Below, in pieces: positions 60,376 to 64,000 of a stretch of DNA of 64,000 nucleotides. The translations under genes and the position numbers were made by a program. The stretch is from positions 2,914,001 to 2,978,000 of the forward strand of contig NZ_CP082161.1 of the NCBI RefSeq assembly GCF_023101665.1, given 5' to 3'. This DNA is from Bradyrhizobium sp. 195 (lineage in GTDB: Bacteria; Pseudomonadota; Alphaproteobacteria; Rhizobiales; Xanthobacteraceae). Within the stretch, counting starts at the first letter, position 1. Each line of letters begins with the position of its first letter. The notes below the pieces were generated by a model. That model made no database searches. It was given only the letters and a program-made list of their open reading frames with translations, and was not told where the DNA came from.

Positions 60376-61248
60376 TCAACCTTTCTCCGAGACATAGGTG
60401 GAGGCGGCATTGAGCCGCGCCTCGGTATTTTCTAGCCGCTTCTTCGCGGCGACGCCGCCGAGCGAGAACGTCACCGCGGCGAGCGACTGCGCGATCGCGA
60501 TGGCGCCGGTGAGGCTCGGAAAGAACCCGGGCGAGGAGGCGGCTTCGAACAGCAGCACGTGATCGGCGCCCTCGGCCATTGGCGCAGAGAGGCTGTCCGC
60601 AATCGCGATCAGGGTTGCGCCGCTGCGATGAGCGGCCTGCGCGACGCGGACGCTTGCATGTGTGTAAGGCAGGAAGCCGACGACAATGACGGCTTCGCCA
60701 GGACGGAACGCGCCGAGATCGAGATCGTCGGGGCCGGATGTGCCGACGATCTGCACCTGCTCGGGACGAAACAGCCGCAGCTCGTAGTTCAGAAGTTCCG
60801 CGACGCTGCGGCAGCTGCGATATCCCGCGATCCAGATCCGCTTTGCGTCATGCAGCGCGCGGGCGGCGTCCGCAATCGGCTGGGCCGGAATGCGCGGAAG
60901 GCCGGCAGCCTCGGCCTCGAGCTTGTCGATGACGAGCGCGACGTCGGCATTGGGGCCATGACGCCGGCGCTTCGCCCTGCCGGAGAAGGGCGAAGTCTGC
61001 GAGGGCCGTCGCGCTTCCGTCAACGCGGCCCGCAACTCGTCCCAGCCGGAATAGCCGATCGCCTTGGCGAGGCGCGTGAACGCGGCGGGATCGGCGCCGG
61101 CTTCCGCCGCGAGGTCGCGCATCGAACGGGTGGTGGCGTCGTAATCGTTGGCGGCGACGAAGCGACCGACTTCCTGCAGCCGCATCGGGAGCGACGGCAA
61201 TGCAATGCGCAGTTCGCTCAGGGGCGAGGATTTCGCAGGCTCGGCCAT
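60376..61248 (-). CDS. MurR/RpiR family transcriptional regulator
   Basis: 290-residue regulator from the ATG at 61248. The N-terminal HTH_6 domain (about 20-90) includes LPMRLQEVGRFVAANDYDAT and DLAAEAGADPAAFTRLAKAI. The C-terminal SIS domain (about 130-270) includes IWIAGYRSCRSVAELLNYEL and VVGFLPYTHASVRVAQAAH. SIS domains usually bind phosphosugars, but RpiR proteins near amino-acid genes are common. No good ribosome site precedes the ATG. An inverted repeat 9 bp upstream is its probable operator. Confidence 0.9.
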   Translation of the reverse strand: MAEPAKSSPLSELRIALPSLPMRLQEVGRFVAANDYDATTRSMRDLAAEAGADPAAFTRLAKAIGYSGWDELRAALTEARRPSQTSPFSGRAKRRRHGPNADVALVIDKLEAEAAGLPRIPAQPIADAARALHDAKRIWIAGYRSCRSVAELLNYELRLFRPEQVQIVGTSGPDDLDLGAFRPGEAVIVVGFLPYTHASVRVAQAAHRSGATLIAIADSLSAPMAEGADHVLLFEAASSPGFFPSLTGAIAIAQSLAAVTFSLGGVAAKKRLENTEARLNAASTYVSEKG

Positions 61249-61256
61249 GAAACATT

Positions 61257-61285
61257 TGTTGCACGAAACTAGGTTTGGTGCAACA
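61257..61285. promoter_or_regulatory. RpiR operator candidate in the divergent promoter
   Basis: Perfect 8-bp arms TGTTGCAC and GTGCAACA, 13 bp apart, centred between the divergent rpiR (61248) and permease (61336) starts. The spacing suits a dimeric HTH protein. It ends one base before a TTGACG element. Confidence 0.7.
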
Positions 61286-61286
61286 G

Positions 61287-61316
61287 TTGACGTGCGCTGC
61301 CGGAAATCGCTGCATT
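61287..61316 (+). promoter_or_regulatory. Candidate promoter of the permease genes
   Basis: TTGACG (61287-61292) and TGCATT (61311-61316) with an 18-bp spacer, starting right after the inverted repeat. The -10 is weak. Confidence 0.45.
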
Positions 61317-61335
61317 CGAGAAGGATTTTTGTGCT

Positions 61336-62520
61336 GTGACCGCCGATCATCCCAGACCGCCGCCGCGCCGCCGCTTGTTCGCACTCGGGCGCAACGAGTT
61401 GATGGGCCTGTTCTGGCAGGTCCTGGTGGTCGGGACCGCGGTTGGAGTGATCGCCTTCCTCTGGTCCAACACCGTCACCAACCTCTCGGCGCGCCGCATC
61501 ACGACAGGCTTTGCCTTCCTTGGCCGCGAGGCCGGCATGCCCATCGCCGACAGCTTGCTCGCCTACAATCCGAGAGATACCTATCTCTGGGCCTTCGTCG
61601 TCGGGGTCGGCAACACCCTGCGCGTCGCCGTGATCGGGATCGTGCTCGCGACCATCCTGGGCACGCTGATCGGCATCTCGCGATTGTCTGCCAACTGGCT
61701 GTTGTCGCGGCTCGCCGCCGTCTATGTCGAAACCCTCCGCGACATCCCGCTGCTGCTTCAACTCCTGTTCTGGTACGTGCTGATGCAGGCGCTGCCGGCC
61801 GCGCGCGCGGCATGGCGGCCGATCGAGGGCGTGTTCCTCTCCAATCGCGGGCTGATCCTTCCGGCCATTCCGCTTGGCCCGCTGCAGCTTTGGGTGCTCG
61901 GCACCGCGCTGCTCGGGTTCGCCGTGTTCTATCTCGTCCGGAGGCAGCTCATCGTGCAGCAGATGCGCGACGGCAAGCCGCGACCAGCCTGGCCGTTTGC
62001 ACTCGGCCTTGTCATTGTGCTGCCCGCAGCCCTCTCGTTGGTGCTCGGCGTGTCCTGGAAGGTTGAATGGCCGGAGCTGCGCGGCTTCAATTTCGTTGGC
62101 GGGCTGACGCTCGCTCCGGAATATTTCGCGCTGCTGATTGCGCTCGTGACTTACACCTCGGCGTTCATCGCCGAGATCGTGCGCAGCGGCATCCAGTCCG
62201 TACCGCGCGGGCAGTGGGACGCCGCCAATGCGCTTGGTCTCCGCCGCAGCTTCATGCTGCGGCAGATCATCCTGCCGCAGGCGCTGCGCGTCATCGTGCC
62301 GCCGATGACGAGCCAGTATCTCAACCTGACCAAGAATTCCTCGCTCGCGGTGGCAATCGGCTACCAGGACGTTGTCTCGATCGCCAACACCACGCTGAAC
62401 CAGACCGGCCAGGCGATCGAAGCCATCGCGCTGATCATGGCCGTGTTCCTGACCATCAGTCTTTCCATCAGCTTCTTTATGAACTGGTACAATGCGCGCA
62501 TCGCGCTGGTGGAGCGCTGA
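61336..62520 (+). CDS. Amino-acid ABC transporter permease (AapQ/BztB type)
   Basis: 394-residue inner-membrane protein, size and layout of AapQ. It has an N-terminal helix (LMGLFWQVLVVGTAVGVIAF), SRLAAVYVETLRDIPLLLQL, which is typical of the amino-acid family, and an EAA loop in ALGLRRSFMLRQIILPQALR. Eight helices are likely. The GTG at 61336 has AAGGA about 10-15 bp upstream. It pairs with the next permease, 2 bp downstream. Confidence 0.93.
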   Translation: MTADHPRPPPRRRLFALGRNELMGLFWQVLVVGTAVGVIAFLWSNTVTNLSARRITTGFAFLGREAGMPIADSLLAYNPRDTYLWAFVVGVGNTLRVAVIGIVLATILGTLIGISRLSANWLLSRLAAVYVETLRDIPLLLQLLFWYVLMQALPAARAAWRPIEGVFLSNRGLILPAIPLGPLQLWVLGTALLGFAVFYLVRRQLIVQQMRDGKPRPAWPFALGLVIVLPAALSLVLGVSWKVEWPELRGFNFVGGLTLAPEYFALLIALVTYTSAFIAEIVRSGIQSVPRGQWDAANALGLRRSFMLRQIILPQALRVIVPPMTSQYLNLTKNSSLAVAIGYQDVVSIANTTLNQTGQAIEAIALIMAVFLTISLSISFFMNWYNARIALVER

Positions 62521-62522
62521 TC

Positions 62523-63629
62523 ATGACTGTGATCGCCGACATCCCCGATGCACCCCGCGCAGCCCGCCGACCGCAAGCCGGCAATCCGGCGCTGCGCTGG
62601 CTCCGCGCCAATTTGTTCTCGTCGATCCCGAACGGCATCCTCACGATCGTGCTGCTGGCAGTGGTCGCCAAGGGTATCTTCAGCTTCGTTCAGTGGGGCA
62701 TCGCCAATGCCGTCTGGCTGACGCCGGCGAACGACTCAGCCGCCTGCCGCGCAGTGCGAGGCGTCGGGGCCTGCTGGGCGATCATCCCGGAAAAATACCG
62801 TTTCATCCTGTTCGGCACCTATCCGTTCGACGAGCAGTGGCGGCCGGCTCTGTCGGTGCTGCTGTTCATCGCGCTGTTCTATCTCTCTACCCGCCGCGCG
62901 CTGTGGCGGCGCGAGCTGGTCCTTGTCTGGATCGGTGCGCTCGCGCTGATCAGCGTGCTGATGTGGGGCGGGGTGCTCGGGCTCTCCTTCGTCTCGCAGG
63001 ACCGCTGGGGTGGCCTACCGGTGACGCTGATCCTGGCGACGTTCGGGCTGGCGTTCGGTTTTCCGCTCGGCATCCTCGTCGCGCTCGGCCGACGCTCGAA
63101 GCTGCCGGCGATCCGCTCGCTCAGCGTGCTCTATGTCGAGCTGATCCGCGGCGTGCCGCTGGTGAGCCTGTTGTTCATGGCGAGCGTGATGTTCCCACTG
63201 TTCATGCCGGCTGGATTCAACATCGACAAGCTCTTGCGTGCGCAGATCGCGATCATCCTGTTCGCGGGCGCCTACCTTGCCGAAGTCATCCGCGGTGGCC
63301 TTCAGGCCGTGCCCCGCGGGCAGTACGAGGCGGCCGATGCGCTCGGGCTGTCCTATTGGCGCAAGCACCGGCTGATCGTGCTGCCGCAGGCGATCCGCCA
63401 TGTCATCCCGCCGCTGGTCAATACCTTCATCGCCTTCTTCAAGGACACCAGCCTTGTGTTGATCATCGGCATCTTCAACCTGCTGACGACGGCGAAGACC
63501 GCGATCATTGATCCCGCGTGGCAACAGTTCTCGGTCGAGGTCTACATTTTCGTCGCCGCGATCTATTTCGTATTCTGCTTCGCGATGTCGCGCTATAGCC
63601 GCAGCCTGGAAGCGACGAGCGGAAGGTGA
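62523..63629 (+). CDS. Amino-acid ABC transporter permease (AapM/BztC type)
   Basis: 368-residue inner-membrane protein with LSVLYVELIRGVPLVSLLFM, the EAA loop ADALGLSYWRKHRLIVLPQA and SFVSQDRWGGLPVTLILATF, all typical of AapM. The ATG at 62523 comes 2 bp after the first permease stop. No ATPase gene (AapP type) follows; instead a repeat and a convergent amidase gene begin. The transporter must borrow an ATPase from another locus, or one outside the window. Confidence 0.93.
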   Translation: MTVIADIPDAPRAARRPQAGNPALRWLRANLFSSIPNGILTIVLLAVVAKGIFSFVQWGIANAVWLTPANDSAACRAVRGVGACWAIIPEKYRFILFGTYPFDEQWRPALSVLLFIALFYLSTRRALWRRELVLVWIGALALISVLMWGGVLGLSFVSQDRWGGLPVTLILATFGLAFGFPLGILVALGRRSKLPAIRSLSVLYVELIRGVPLVSLLFMASVMFPLFMPAGFNIDKLLRAQIAIILFAGAYLAEVIRGGLQAVPRGQYEAADALGLSYWRKHRLIVLPQAIRHVIPPLVNTFIAFFKDTSLVLIIGIFNLLTTAKTAIIDPAWQQFSVEVYIFVAAIYFVFCFAMSRYSRSLEATSGR

Positions 63630-63633
63630 TCTT

Positions 63634-63784
63634 CCTTCTCCCCTTGTGGGAGAAGGTGGCGCGAAGCGCCGGATGAGGGGTTGCTTCAGCGAACTCCCAC
63701 GATGAGATTTCAGCGCGGAGAGATACCTCTCACCCGTCTCGCCGCTATGCGGCGAGCCACCCTCTCCCACAAGGGGAGAGGGGT
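63634..63784. repeat. Palindromic intergenic repeat, type B, copy 2
   Basis: Outer arms CCTTCTCCCCTTGTGGGAGA (+) and CTCTCCCACAAGGGGAGAGG (right end) are near reverse complements. Inner arms include GGCGCGAAGCGCC and TCGCCGCTATGCGGCGA. It lies between the last permease stop and the convergent amidase stop, where it could end transcripts from both sides. Confidence 0.85.
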
Positions 63785-63808
63785 ACCGCGCTAGCATTAT
63801 GGATCCCG

Positions 63809-64000
63809 CTACTTCTTCGCCTTCGGATCGATCGGCGTCGTGCCGCGCAGGCCCAAAATATCCTCCAGCACCTTCGCGCCCGCGAGTACGTCGGCGTCGC
63901 TTCGCGGCGCTCCGACCACCTGCACGCCGACCGGCAGACCCGACGCCGTGAAGCCGCACGGCAGCGACAGCGAGGGGCAGCAGGCCAGCGTGATGGCGTA
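63809..64000 (-). CDS. Amidase signature family protein, C-terminal part (truncated by window edge)
   Basis: 63 residues plus stop are visible. CGFTASGLPVGVQVVGAPRS is the typical C-terminal segment of amidase-signature hydrolases. The catalytic Ser-cisSer-Lys region lies outside the window. The tail ends IDPKAKK. It may process amides or nitriles to compounds carried by the amino-acid transporter, but that is a guess from position. Confidence 0.85.
   Translation of the reverse strand, partial: YAITLACCPSLSLPCGFTASGLPVGVQVVGAPRSDADVLAGAKVLEDILGLRGTTPIDPKAKK

Overview
The window looks like a chromosomal segment of a high-GC alphaproteobacterium, most probably Bradyrhizobium or a close relative. 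The basis is the strong GC bias at third codon positions, several families of short palindromic intergenic repeats of the kind I associate with Bradyrhizobium chromosomes, and the combination of a CYP102A-type self-sufficient P450, a short class III/IV-like PHA synthase with a small subunit, a phasin, and a paaABCDE cluster. This is recognition from memory; no search was run. I see no phage, transposase, integrase, CRISPR array, rRNA or tRNA.

Layout. (1) 1-5.6 kb, + strand: the end of a NitT/TauT-type ABC ATPase, then a tight catabolic block: enolase-superfamily enzyme, Gfo/Idh/MocA oxidoreductase, DUF993 aldolase-like protein and TIM-barrel isomerase. (2) 5.6-11.6 kb: a repetitive secreted Spy-like protein, ornithine aminotransferase and a P450 (all -), divergent from a two-gene ThDP decarboxylase. 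(3) 11.7-16.8 kb: TetR, membrane fusion protein and RND pump with an operator and a terminator. (4) 17.0-21.2 kb: a sensor kinase, a CheY-like regulator and a response-regulator/adenylate cyclase, overlapping end to end. (5) 21.2-29.5 kb: a RidA/CnbZ-like protein, converging on a peptide ABC transporter operon that ends in a gamma-glutamyltransferase. (6) 29.8-43.9 kb: a lipid and carbon-storage region with DUF6489, two paralogous alpha/beta hydrolases, wax ester synthase/DGAT, epoxide hydrolase, P450-reductase fusion, PHA synthase and its small subunit, acetyltransferase, phasin and DUF445. (7) 44.0-50.7 kb: paaX, paaABCDE, paaI and paaK, the upper phenylacetate pathway, with a good promoter and PaaX-like site before paaA. 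(8) 50.7-57.8 kb: quinone-oxidoreductase-like enzyme, YeeE/YedE transporter, hydrolase-OsmC fusion, sulfite-oxidase-like protein, P450 with its ferredoxin, TetR, and an Asp/Glu racemase-like protein. (9) 58.0-64.0 kb: an Aap/Bzt-type amino-acid transporter split into two divergent units around an RpiR regulator, with an aminotransferase but no ATPase gene, then the end of an amidase.

The genes suggest a metabolically broad soil bacterium that takes up amino acids, gamma-glutamyl peptides and an unidentified sugar or sugar acid, degrades phenylacetate, oxidises hydrophobic substrates with three P450s, and stores carbon as PHA and possibly neutral lipid. The least explained parts are the first catabolic operon, the storage/P450 region, the kinase-cyclase module, and the repeat families at gene borders and inside the paa operon.
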